Assembly: GCA_030430845.1 (NCBI GenBank)
Contig: JAUIKE010000059.1
Location: forward strand, 1-42,616
From: Bacteroidia bacterium
Lineage (GTDB): Bacteria > Bacteroidota > Bacteroidia > Chitinophagales > Saprospiraceae
Direction: 5' to 3'
DNA: 42,616 nt
A program made the position numbers and the translations under genes. Position 1 is the stretch's first letter, and the number at the start of each line of letters is the position of its first letter. Below the pieces are notes generated by a model. The model was not told where the DNA came from. It saw nothing but the letters and a program-made list of their open reading frames with translations, and did not search any database. Below are positions 32,595 through 40,426 of this stretch, piece by piece.

Positions 32595-33257
32595 ATGTGT
32601 GGCAGGTATTCTCTCAGCACCGACCCCAATCAATTGAAAGCTCAATTTGGAGATATTGAAATGGGCGATGCTATTCAACCGAACTATAATGTAGCGCCTA
32701 CTCAATATTCGTATGTCATTGCGGATGATCATCCCAATGTACTCCAGCAATTCAAGTGGGGTTTGATTCCTTTTTGGGCAAAAGACGAAAAGATCGGAAG
32801 TCGAATGATCAACGCGCGCAGTGAAGGGATTGAAGATAAGCCTTCCTTTCGTGCCGCTATAAGAAGAAGACGTTGTTTGGTGTTGGCCGACAGCTTCTAT
32901 GAATGGGTAAAGAGGGATGGGAAAAAAATTCCTCAGCGAATTTTAATGAAAGATGATTCACTTATGGTTATGGCCGGCATTTGGGAGGTGTGGTCAAAAG
33001 GACCTGCGCCGGTATATAGCTACTCCATCATTACCTGTCCGCCGAATGAAGAAATGGTGCCTATTCACAATCGGATGCCGGTTATTTTTCCTTACAAGGA
33101 TCAATGGGAGGAATGGCTGAGCGATATGGAACTCAATCGGGTGCTGGATATGTTACATACGCCGGATAATGATATTTTGAAAACCTATGAGGTGAGTACT
33201 CAGGTGAATAATGTGCGGAATAACGGGCCTGAGTTGCACGAAGCTGTTAATAAATGA
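32595..33257 (+). CDS. SRAP-domain protein (YedK/HMCES family)
   Basis: The 220-residue protein starts with MCGRYS, where Cys2, after removal of Met, is the catalytic residue that forms a thiazolidine crosslink with abasic sites in single-stranded DNA. Further SRAP residues are present: NYNVAPTQ, Asn73 in INARSE, Glu103 in DSFYEW, and His157 in IHNRMPVI. Family length is normal. It shields abasic sites during replication. It leads a probable operon with dtd and the MazG-like gene, and follows the candidate origin. Its stop codon is the first base triplet of a 48-bp perfect palindrome. Confidence 0.95.
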   Translation: MCGRYSLSTDPNQLKAQFGDIEMGDAIQPNYNVAPTQYSYVIADDHPNVLQQFKWGLIPFWAKDEKIGSRMINARSEGIEDKPSFRAAIRRRRCLVLADSFYEWVKRDGKKIPQRILMKDDSLMVMAGIWEVWSKGPAPVYSYSIITCPPNEEMVPIHNRMPVIFPYKDQWEEWLSDMELNRVLDMLHTPDNDILKTYEVSTQVNNVRNNGPELHEAVNK

Positions 33258-33302
33258 ATTGTGATTGTGAAAAGGCGTACGCCTTTTCACAATCACAATT
33301 CA
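33255..33302. terminator. 48-bp perfect palindrome between the SRAP gene and dtd
   Basis: The two 24-base halves are exact reverse complements with no loop, centred on CGTACG. The left end is the TGA stop of the SRAP gene, and the right end lies 12 bases before the dtd ATG. There is no T run, so it may be an intercistronic stabiliser or processing site rather than a terminator. Confidence 0.7.
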
Positions 33303-33314
33303 AAAAAACACATC

Positions 33315-33767
33315 ATGAAAATTGTACTACAAAGAGTAAGCGAAGCCTCTGTGAAAGTAGACGGAGAGACTACCGGAGCCATCGAAAACGGCCTGCTGTT
33401 GTTGTTGGGAATTGAAGATGCCGATACCCAGGACGACATCGACTGGCTTTGCCGAAAGGTGATCAATATGCGTATTTTTAATGACGAAAACGGTGTTATG
33501 AACCGATCTGTAAAAGATGTGGGCGGCGCCTTGTTAGTCGTTAGTCAGTTCACGCTTCATGCCAGTACTAAAAAAGGAAACCGGCCATCTTATATAAAGG
33601 CGTCCAAACCAGATTTTGCCATTCCCATGTACGAGCGCTTTGTGAAACAGCTGGAGGTGCTATCCGGTTTGCAGGTCGAAACCGGTGTTTTTGGTGCCGA
33701 TATGAAGGTCCAGCTTATCAATGATGGTCCTGTCACCATCATCATCGATTCAAAAAATAAGGAATAA
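33315..33767 (+). CDS. dtd: D-aminoacyl-tRNA deacylase
   Basis: The 150-residue protein removes D-amino acids wrongly attached to tRNA. Motifs are KIVLQRVSEASVKVDG at the N-terminus, SQFTLHASTKKGNRPSY in the centre and NDGPVTIII at the end with the Gly-cisPro loop. The start is the ATG at 33315. An in-frame upstream start at 33261 would read through the palindrome and is not credible. Its stop overlaps the next ATG as TAATG. Confidence 0.96.
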   Translation: MKIVLQRVSEASVKVDGETTGAIENGLLLLLGIEDADTQDDIDWLCRKVINMRIFNDENGVMNRSVKDVGGALLVVSQFTLHASTKKGNRPSYIKASKPDFAIPMYERFVKQLEVLSGLQVETGVFGADMKVQLINDGPVTIIIDSKNKE

Positions 33768-34105
33768 TGCAAATACAGGAAGCCCAGCAAGTAGTGGATC
33801 AATGGATCAATACCGTTGGTATACGTTATTACAATGAACTGACTAATACGGCCATTCTGATGGAGGAAGTGGGAGAAGTAGCCCGACTCATGGCCCGATT
33901 ATATGGCGAACAGTCTTTTAAAAGTCCCGAGCAGGCCCGAACAGCCAAAGCGGACCTGGCCGATGAAATGGCCGATGTGCTGTTCGTATTGATCTGCCTG
34001 GCTAATCAAACGGGCATCGACCTGACGGAAGCTTTGGAGAAAAATCTGAATAAAAAAACCAAACGGGATGCAGAACGGCATGCTAAAAACGAGAAACTAA
34101 AATAA
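33767..34105 (+). CDS. MazG-like nucleotide pyrophosphohydrolase
   Basis: This all-alpha protein of 112 residues carries the MazG metal-binding pattern: EEVGE (Glu33, Glu34, Glu37) and DEMAD (Glu67, Asp70). Such enzymes hydrolyse nucleoside triphosphates to monophosphates, cleaning nucleotide pools. The substrate is not predictable. It is coupled to dtd by a TAATG overlap. The last codons, for KNEKLK and the stop, lie in the left arm of a 71-bp palindrome shared with the convergent PrsW gene. A basic, polar C-terminus of this kind is normal for the family, so this side is probably the original. Confidence 0.9.
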   Translation: MQIQEAQQVVDQWINTVGIRYYNELTNTAILMEEVGEVARLMARLYGEQSFKSPEQARTAKADLADEMADVLFVLICLANQTGIDLTEALEKNLNKKTKRDAERHAKNEKLK

Positions 34106-34154
34106 GAGGAGTGCGGCTCAGCCGCACTCCTCTTATTTTAGTTTCTCGTTTTTA
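34084..34154. terminator. 71-bp perfect palindrome overlapping the 3' ends of both convergent genes
   Basis: Arms of 35 bases (34084-34118 and 34120-34154) are exact reverse complements around a single central C. The left arm contains the last codons and stop of the MazG-like gene, and the right arm those of the PrsW gene. Both proteins therefore end in KNEKLK encoded by identical DNA. The GC-rich centre with flanking A/T allows termination in both directions. Confidence 0.93.
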
Positions 34155-34822
34155 AAAGGGGAATCTTCCTGATGCGCATGTATCAGCTGAATAGATAAGT
34201 ACAAACTAATCGACAAAGTAAAGAAGGCCAATACCGCCAGATTTTTATAGGCTTGTTGCAGAATAAAGAAGTCATACAGCCCGTGCAAACAAATGGAGCT
34301 CAATAAACCAATACTGATCAATTTCCACTTTTTTTCAGGCTTAAACTTAGCTTTTCCAATAAAATAGCCCTGAATCACGGCAAATGAAGCATGAGCCGGA
34401 ACGGCTGTGAAGGCTCTGAGCACCAAGGCATTCAGGTTAAACCTGGAAGCATACAGTACATTTTCGAGGCTTGCAAAGCCCATGGCAATGACGACTGCGT
34501 AAAGTATGCCATCGAAGGGTTCATTAAAAAACGACTGCCGGTAAGGATAGATCATTAAGGCAGCAAATTTGGAACATTCTTCGACCAGGGCGACAAACAG
34601 AAAAGAGTAGATCAGCATCGGCACAATTTCCATCGGATTATCAAAACCGCGTGCTACGCCTAATCTTTCAAGTTGCAGGATTGGAAGGGTGGTGAATACC
34701 CCCAGGATGTAACAAATAAAAATAGGTAGTAGATCCTCTTTTTCATACTTGTCCATAAAATAAATGAACGTGATGATCAGCAGGCCCGGGACAATAGCCA
34801 ATAAGTGTAGCAGTATACTCAT
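34133..34822 (-). CDS. PrsW-family intramembrane protease
   Basis: The protein has 229 residues and about seven membrane helices. The glutamic-protease signature EECSK (81-85), the second motif GFASLEN (115-121), and the histidines His144 and His180 (LHGLYDF) are all present, so it should be catalytically competent. Family members cut membrane proteins such as anti-sigma factors. No anti-sigma gene is adjacent. The alpha/beta hydrolase gene ends three bases upstream. The last six residues KNEKLK come from the shared palindrome. Confidence 0.88.
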   Translation of the reverse strand: MSILLHLLAIVPGLLIITFIYFMDKYEKEDLLPIFICYILGVFTTLPILQLERLGVARGFDNPMEIVPMLIYSFLFVALVEECSKFAALMIYPYRQSFFNEPFDGILYAVVIAMGFASLENVLYASRFNLNALVLRAFTAVPAHASFAVIQGYFIGKAKFKPEKKWKLISIGLLSSICLHGLYDFFILQQAYKNLAVLAFFTLSISLYLSIQLIHAHQEDSPFKNEKLK

Positions 34823-34825
34823 GGC

Positions 34826-35632
34826 TTACTGTTTGTGAAAAATAAAGTCAGCGAAATCAGCTATTACTTGGCTGATCGTTTCGGGAACCTCAAAGAGGCC
34901 CATGTGTCCAACTTGTTCTAACAGGTGTATGGAAGCGATATTGGGCAGATGTGTTTGATCAATAAGCTTTTCGTTGGGTTCCAGCTCGTCTAATTTTCCT
35001 ACAATAAACAATACGGGAACCTCCACTGATTTTAGTATCTGTGTGCGATCAGGCCGGTTTTTCATAGCTTCCAGGGCATTGATGATGCCTTTTGGGTCAT
35101 AAGTCAGCGCTTTATCCACGAGCGATTGAACAATATGCGGATGTTCAGAAGCATATTCGGAAGGGAATAATTTAGGGATGAGTTGCCTGACATAAGAGGC
35201 TGAACCATTTTTTTCGATGAATTCAATACTCTTTTGCCTGGCCTCTTTTTTTTCAGTTCCATCTTCATATGGATGAGAATGGATAATACCCAATGCAGTT
35301 AATAATTCCGGATACTTTTCAGCAAAGGCCAGGGCGACGTAGCCACCCATGGAATGCCCCATCAGACAAATACGTCCGACTTGTAAGTCTTGACACAGGG
35401 CATGAACGATATCCGCCATTTCCTCTATTCCACAATCTTCAATCGTATCTGACTCTCCAAAACCCGGCAGATCCAGGCTAATAAAAGTGATACCCCAATT
35501 TTCAGCATCTGCAGATACGGTGTTCCACATACTTCGGTCTTCACAAAAACCATGAAGGAAAATCATGGCCGGACCTTCTCCTTTTTTTTCGTAGGCTATC
35601 TTATTACCATTATATATATAAGCGTTCATCAT
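34826..35632 (-). CDS. Alpha/beta-fold hydrolase
   Basis: The 268-residue, probably cytoplasmic protein has the oxyanion segment IFLHGFCEDRSMW and the nucleophile elbow GHSMGGYVAL with Ser94. A C-terminal acid lies in the VGKLDELEP region and the histidine in QVGHMGLFE. The triad is complete. The substrate cannot be told, since esterases, C-C hydrolases and haloperoxidase-like enzymes share this shape. Its ATG overlaps the stop of the upstream glycosyltransferase by four bases (ATGA), with a second ATG one codon on. Confidence 0.9.
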   Translation of the reverse strand: MMNAYIYNGNKIAYEKKGEGPAMIFLHGFCEDRSMWNTVSADAENWGITFISLDLPGFGESDTIEDCGIEEMADIVHALCQDLQVGRICLMGHSMGGYVALAFAEKYPELLTALGIIHSHPYEDGTEKKEARQKSIEFIEKNGSASYVRQLIPKLFPSEYASEHPHIVQSLVDKALTYDPKGIINALEAMKNRPDRTQILKSVEVPVLFIVGKLDELEPNEKLIDQTHLPNIASIHLLEQVGHMGLFEVPETISQVIADFADFIFHKQ

Positions 35633-36744
35633 GTAGCTTTTTGAAGCAATTGCTTAAACTGGGCATCGTATATCGGAGCTAAATTACTCCAATCATACCG
35701 GGTCACAAAATTCCTATACTGATTATTCTGTCTTATATCTTGTATTGCACTCATTGCCCGAACAACTTTTTCATAGAGTTCTTCTTCTTTATTGTATAGA
35801 TGTGTAGCATGCAATTCGTCAGGAATATGTTGCGGGTAAGAAAGTCGGTCAGGAAGTAAAGGATAACAATTGCAATAGATGGCCTCAACGACGCTTAGCC
35901 CAAAAAACTCTTGTCGGCTGGTGACGGGTAAAATATCGGCCTGCCACAGCAAGCGGGCATAATCAGTGCGGGAGGGCGCAAAACCAAAATGAAGGATTTC
36001 ACTGGATAGTTTTTGCCGGGCTTCTTCAAAAATGGAGGGGTATTGTTGATAATGCTGTCCTAAAACGATCAGCTTAAAAGGCCGGCCGGTATCTTTTATT
36101 CGAAACAAGAGGCGGAAGAATGCTTCCGGATCCTTGTCATACTCCCAGCGATGATTCCATAAAAAAGTGGGATGTCCGTTTTTTTCCGGGATGGTAACTT
36201 TATCCAGTTCTTGCAGATTACATCCAAGGTCCAGTACAGCGCTTTTGGTTCGGATCTGTTCCAGTGTATGTAATTGTTTTTGATCCGGGAACTGTCTTAA
36301 AAATGCGGGCAGGGCTTCCAGAAAGCTTTCTTTATGAAAAGAAGAATTAAAGTAAAGAGCGTCGGCCAGCAAAGCAGAAGTGAAGTTGATGTAACCATAA
36401 TGGTGGTCTCGTTCCAATTCAATATCCTGATCATTGGGCGACCAGGGGTAGGTAATTTGATTTTCGTGGAAATATAGGGCGATCGGGCAGCTGCCCGTTT
36501 TTTCCTTTGAAAAAGATAGGAACGTTGATAGGTCTAGCATATCCGTGCATAAGATCAGGTCGGGGGAGAAGGACTCGTCCAAAAATTGCTGGGCCAACGG
36601 CAGGGCGCCTCCAACCATTCTCCACTTCCAATGACGGCCCTTTAATGAAAAAATCCGGAGCTCGTGGGCACTAACGCGTTGTAATTGGGTGGCCCACTGC
36701 CGATGACTACCCGAAAAAAACGGTTCAATTAACGCTATTTTCAT
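35629..36744 (-). CDS. GTDC1/QTMAN-like glycosyltransferase (DUF3524 plus GT4)
   Basis: The 371-residue protein matches the layout of tRNA-queuosine mannosyltransferase (GTDC1). An N-terminal DUF3524 domain begins KIALIEPFFSGSHRQWATQL, contains ALYFHENQITYPW (89-101), and continues HHYGYINFTSALLADALYFNS. A GT4 domain with WNHRWEYDKDPE and the retaining motif EFFGLSVVEAI follows. In vertebrates this enzyme adds mannose to queuosine at tRNA-Asp position 34. For a bacterium the acceptor is not established from sequence. It heads a minus-strand operon with the hydrolase and PrsW genes. Confidence 0.88.
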   Translation of the reverse strand: MKIALIEPFFSGSHRQWATQLQRVSAHELRIFSLKGRHWKWRMVGGALPLAQQFLDESFSPDLILCTDMLDLSTFLSFSKEKTGSCPIALYFHENQITYPWSPNDQDIELERDHHYGYINFTSALLADALYFNSSFHKESFLEALPAFLRQFPDQKQLHTLEQIRTKSAVLDLGCNLQELDKVTIPEKNGHPTFLWNHRWEYDKDPEAFFRLLFRIKDTGRPFKLIVLGQHYQQYPSIFEEARQKLSSEILHFGFAPSRTDYARLLWQADILPVTSRQEFFGLSVVEAIYCNCYPLLPDRLSYPQHIPDELHATHLYNKEEELYEKVVRAMSAIQDIRQNNQYRNFVTRYDWSNLAPIYDAQFKQLLQKAT

Positions 36745-36827
36745 ATTTCTTGTTAAAGGGATGCTAAGAGACGAAAATTAAATTTAGTAAAAAATGGTTT
36801 TTGTTATCTTTATGCAATAAGATTAAA

Positions 36828-36874
36828 TTTTGGAACTGTCTCATCTGCCTTAGTTGGATGAGACAGCTCCAAAA
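36828..36874. repeat. Inverted repeat with TGTCTCAT ends in a divergent promoter region
   Basis: Arms of 18 bases (36828-36845 and 36857-36874) have one mismatch and an 11-base loop. They contain CTGTCTCAT/ATGAGACAG, similar to the outer ends of the element at 22203-22356. It lies 14 bases before the phosphatase ATG at 36888. Confidence 0.65.
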
Positions 36875-36887
36875 AACAATATTATTA

Positions 36888-38138
36888 ATGTCTAATTTCT
36901 CTGATATAAAAAAGGGATTATCCAATATTGAAGCGCTTGAACGCGAGTTAAACCTGAAGCAACTTCAGGTGAATCGGCTGTTGAATATTACACAGGCGAT
37001 CAACAACAATGTGTCAGCTCATGGACTTTTTGATATGTACAACTCTTTTTTGAGTTGGGAAATAGGCGTTAAAAAAATGGCCCTGTATGTAAGAAATGGC
37101 GACCAATGGGACTGTGCTACTTCTATTGGAATCAAGCCGGATCTTCTGAGAATGGACATCACCGACTGCTTCCCCAAGTTTGAGCGACTGAAAAACCTGG
37201 AGGACTATGCAGACCACAAGCTTATTAAGCTGTTTGATGTGGTCATACCGGTCAGTCATAAAAGCCAGCCAATCGCTTACGTATTTATTGGGGGGTTTGG
37301 TGAGGATGATGATATGTATAGCAAAATACAATTTATTACCACCATCACAAATATTATTGCGGTAGCCATTGAGAATAAGCGTTTATTTAAGCGACAGCTG
37401 GAGCAGGAGCGATTGCGAAAGGAAGTAGAGTTAGCATCGGAGGTACAAAAAATGCTGATCCCCATCACCTTGCCCAGCACAGAAGCTTACGAACTGGCCA
37501 GTAAATACAAGCCACACCTCGGTGTTGGAGGAGATTATTTCGATTTCATAGAATTTGAGGATGGCAAGATCGTGTTCTGTGTAGGAGATATCTCAGGTAA
37601 AGGCATTGCAGCAGCCTTATTAATGGCCAATTTCCAGGCCAACTTTCACACCCTAATCAATAAAAGAGCCGAATTGGATGAGTTTGTCAGAGCACTCAAC
37701 AACTCTGTGAACCTCATAACACAAGGCGAGCGATTCATTACTTTTTTCATAGCTGAATACAACATTAATACCCGCCGTCTGAAATATGTTAATGCCGGTC
37801 ACAACCCACCTATTCTTGTGATGCAAGGAGAGATCCATTTTTTGAATAAGGGCTGTACCATATTAGGATCTTTTCAGGAACTTCCCAGGGTAGAAATTGG
37901 TTCTATGGATGTTAACTGGGATGCCCTAATCCTTGCATATACCGATGGCCTGACGGATGTGACCAATGAGGAAGGGGAGTTTATTGATGAACAAAGTATT
38001 TATGACTTTGCGAAAAGCAATTATCGGCTTTCGGCGGAGACCTTCAACGAGAATTTACTCAAGCAGGTGGAGGCTTACAAAGGCGATAATACCTACCCGG
38101 ATGACATTACATTGCTGACCTGCCGGATATTTGATTAA
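36888..38138 (+). CDS. SpoIIE/RsbU-type PP2C serine phosphatase with N-terminal GAF-like domain
   Basis: This 416-residue cytoplasmic protein starts with a helical stretch. A GAF-like sensor region spans about residues 35-165. A coiled-coil linker (IENKRLFKRQLEQERLRKEVELASEVQKML) leads into the PP2C domain. Metal-binding aspartates are in GGDYFDF (214-220), VGDISGKG (232-239), YTDGLTD and PDDITLL. Such phosphatases switch anti-sigma-factor antagonists or other partners. No STAS or HATPase gene is adjacent. The start is placed at 36888 (MSNFSDIKKG), because the upstream in-frame sequence reads through the inverted repeat. Confidence 0.92.
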   Translation: MSNFSDIKKGLSNIEALERELNLKQLQVNRLLNITQAINNNVSAHGLFDMYNSFLSWEIGVKKMALYVRNGDQWDCATSIGIKPDLLRMDITDCFPKFERLKNLEDYADHKLIKLFDVVIPVSHKSQPIAYVFIGGFGEDDDMYSKIQFITTITNIIAVAIENKRLFKRQLEQERLRKEVELASEVQKMLIPITLPSTEAYELASKYKPHLGVGGDYFDFIEFEDGKIVFCVGDISGKGIAAALLMANFQANFHTLINKRAELDEFVRALNNSVNLITQGERFITFFIAEYNINTRRLKYVNAGHNPPILVMQGEIHFLNKGCTILGSFQELPRVEIGSMDVNWDALILAYTDGLTDVTNEEGEFIDEQSIYDFAKSNYRLSAETFNENLLKQVEAYKGDNTYPDDITLLTCRIFD

Positions 38139-38388
38139 GATCACGTCTCAAGGAGGGAAGGATCAGGCAACTTTTATAATCCCTACTCGTTATTTTAGAA
38201 GTTGTATTAAGTTATTCTTCAAAAATCTAATTATTTTCGGTTTCAATCGATATAGTATTGATAGAAATAGGACTTTTTCTATATTATCCACCGATAATTT
38301 CTATTAGCCTATTTTTTTTAGGTATTCTGTTTATTAGGATCTTATCACTATATCATAGTATCAAACAATCATAGCATCAATATATATA

Positions 38389-39288
38389 ATGAGAGATAAG
38401 AATGTAGCTGGTATTTTAGCATTGTTTTTCGGCTGGGCGGGTATTCATCGATTTTACCTCGGACAGGTTGGCCTGGGTATCTTGTACGCCATTTTGTTGT
38501 TCACAGGTATTTCGGCTATTCTGGGCCTGATCGATGCCATCGTGTTCTTCTCCATGGATCAGGAAGTATTTGATTATAAATACAACGAGGCTGCTATTCG
38601 CCGCCGCCGTCGGGTACAGCAACGCAGAAGAAGATACGATACCGACTTTGAAAGAGAGGACAGAAGAAGAGATCGCCGGGTAGATCAGTACAAAAGCAGA
38701 GAGCGGAAAAAAGACCTGAGTGATGAGAGAAGAGCCGACCGTCAAAAGTATTATCAACGCCCGACACCCAAACCGGTCAAATCTAACCCTTATAAAAATA
38801 GCGGTATAAAAAAATACAAAGATTACGATTACGACGGTGCCATCGAGGATTTCCAAAAAGCATTGGAAATTGATGAGAAAGACATCGCCGTTCATTTCAA
38901 TATCGCCTGTGCCTATTCCCTAAATGAAGAGGCTGACAAGGCATTTCATCATTTAGATAAGGCGGTGAGTCTGGGCTTTAATGACTTCAAACGGATTAAA
39001 GAACACGATGCCCTGGCTTTTCTGCGCATCCAAAACAAATTCGAGGCCTTCGAAGAGAATGGCTTCCAAATCGAGAAAGCTGCTCAAATCGATCCTCCAC
39101 AAGAAAAAGAAGACGTACTGGATCTGACAACTGCTGCAAAAGAAGAAGAAAAGCCAACTAATGAAGAAAACCTGAATCTTGAGTCCGGCGACTTGCTGGA
39201 ACAACTCAAAAAACTCGGCGAACTCAGAGATAAAGGCCTGCTGACAGAAGAAGAATTTGTCGTTCAGAAGCGGAAGCTATTAGAATAA
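38389..39288 (+). CDS. TM2-domain protein with Arg-rich linker, TPR and SHOCT
   Basis: The 299-residue protein joins four modules. Residues 1-55 are a TM2 domain of two helices (KNVAGILALFFGWAGIHRFYLGQ). Residues about 70-120 are extremely Arg-rich and probably bind RNA, phospholipid or DNA. Two TPR-like units cover about 140-205 (YDGAIEDFQKALEIDEKDIAV, FNIACAYSLNEEADKAFHHL). The end is a SHOCT motif (LEQLKKLGELRDKGLLTEEEF), which often mediates oligomerisation. The membrane anchor with a cytoplasmic arm is the likely topology. Function is unknown. It stands alone between AT-rich gaps of 250 and 225 bases. Confidence 0.85.
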   Translation: MRDKNVAGILALFFGWAGIHRFYLGQVGLGILYAILLFTGISAILGLIDAIVFFSMDQEVFDYKYNEAAIRRRRRVQQRRRRYDTDFEREDRRRDRRVDQYKSRERKKDLSDERRADRQKYYQRPTPKPVKSNPYKNSGIKKYKDYDYDGAIEDFQKALEIDEKDIAVHFNIACAYSLNEEADKAFHHLDKAVSLGFNDFKRIKEHDALAFLRIQNKFEAFEENGFQIEKAAQIDPPQEKEDVLDLTTAAKEEEKPTNEENLNLESGDLLEQLKKLGELRDKGLLTEEEFVVQKRKLLE

Positions 39289-39390
39289 TATTTTTTTAAC
39301 AGGTCCCACCGCAACATCATTAGGCATCTCTATGTTAAAATATTGCAATAGAATGGGTAATATTTTTATTTTGCAATAAATAATATTTCC

Positions 39391-39432
39391 AGATATAAAA
39401 TTTGGGCATCCAATCGCTCTAATTTTATATCT
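39391..39432. promoter_or_regulatory. Inverted repeat upstream of the CBS gene
   Basis: Perfect 12-base arms AGATATAAAATT (39391-39402) and AATTTTATATCT (39421-39432) enclose 18 bases, about 80 bases before the CBS gene. It may be an operator or an mRNA hairpin, and nothing identifies a binder. Confidence 0.35.
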
Positions 39433-39513
39433 AATGTAAGTTAGTTGATAATTCAGAACTTGGTTACAGTAAGTTAGAGACAATAAGACGGACCCGGTTC
39501 CAAAAAAAAGATT

Positions 39514-40173
39514 ATGGTCGCAGAATCATTAATTTCAAATGTCATTCTTCCACTGCGGACCTCTGATACGGGAGATGAAGCCCTCAGCATGATGGATGAC
39601 TTTTATGTGCGTCATCTGCCGATCGTCAATAACGAACAGTTACTTGGATTGATCTCCGAAAATGATATTCTCAATTTTGACGCTCATGAAGCAGTGGGCT
39701 CCTACAGCCTATCACTGATCAGGCCCTACGTTAATGCAGGTGATCATATTTATGAAGTCATGCGTCAGCTGGCACAAGGAGATCTGTCGGTTATACCTGT
39801 TGTCGATGACGAAAACAACTACCTCGGCGTCGTTACTCAAGAAGATCTACTCAATTATTTTGCTACCACTTTTTCTTTCACCGAACCTGGAAGTATTATT
39901 GTACTCGAGCTCAATAAAAGGGATTATTCGATGGCCGAAATTGCCCGGATTGTTGAGTCTGAGGGTGCAGTGATTCTGAGTACCTTTATCACTTCACGGC
40001 CCGATTCGTTGAAAATGGAAGTGACCATCAAGGTGAACCGCCAGAACATTCAATCTATCATCGCCACTTTCCAGCGATTCGATTATCTGATCAAAGCCTC
40101 CTTCAATGAGGTTGAATATATGGATTCGCTGAAGGATCGATATGACTCCCTGATGAGTTATCTGAATGTTTAA
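39514..40173 (+). CDS. CBS-domain pair protein with C-terminal ACT-like domain
   Basis: The protein has 219 residues. Two CBS motifs fill residues 1-118 (RHLPIVNNEQLLGLISENDIL and LSVIPVVDDENNYLGVVTQEDLL). The remaining part, about 128-205, is ACT-like in pattern (IIVLELNKRDYSMAEIARIVES to MEVTIKVNRQ). CBS pairs sense adenosyl ligands. In Bacteroidota a gene of this type commonly precedes nadK, and here nadK follows after one extra gene, which suggests a link to NAD(P) or adenylate status. No enzyme domain is attached. Confidence 0.88.
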   Translation: MVAESLISNVILPLRTSDTGDEALSMMDDFYVRHLPIVNNEQLLGLISENDILNFDAHEAVGSYSLSLIRPYVNAGDHIYEVMRQLAQGDLSVIPVVDDENNYLGVVTQEDLLNYFATTFSFTEPGSIIVLELNKRDYSMAEIARIVESEGAVILSTFITSRPDSLKMEVTIKVNRQNIQSIIATFQRFDYLIKASFNEVEYMDSLKDRYDSLMSYLNV

Positions 40174-40426
40174 TGCTTCTTCAAGCTGTTGATTCAGTCT
40201 AATTGCTTTTAAGGCCTTATTGTTAACTCCCGGCATAATTTTTTGAAAATTAGCGAGGCATATCTATACTAATTTTCTTATTTTCATATTTAATACAATA
40301 TCATCAGAGCAATGCAGCGCGACTGTAGGTCTGAAAATTGAAAGCTGAAGCTCCAATACATTGAGAATAGCAAGGTATTGACGCTAATGACTGATTGAAC
40401 GACTATACATAATCCTATGGAAAACT

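Noticed and set aside
36801..36887. N-terminal extension of the phosphatase from 36801
   Set aside because: It would translate the inverted repeat; the conserved-looking protein starts at 36888.
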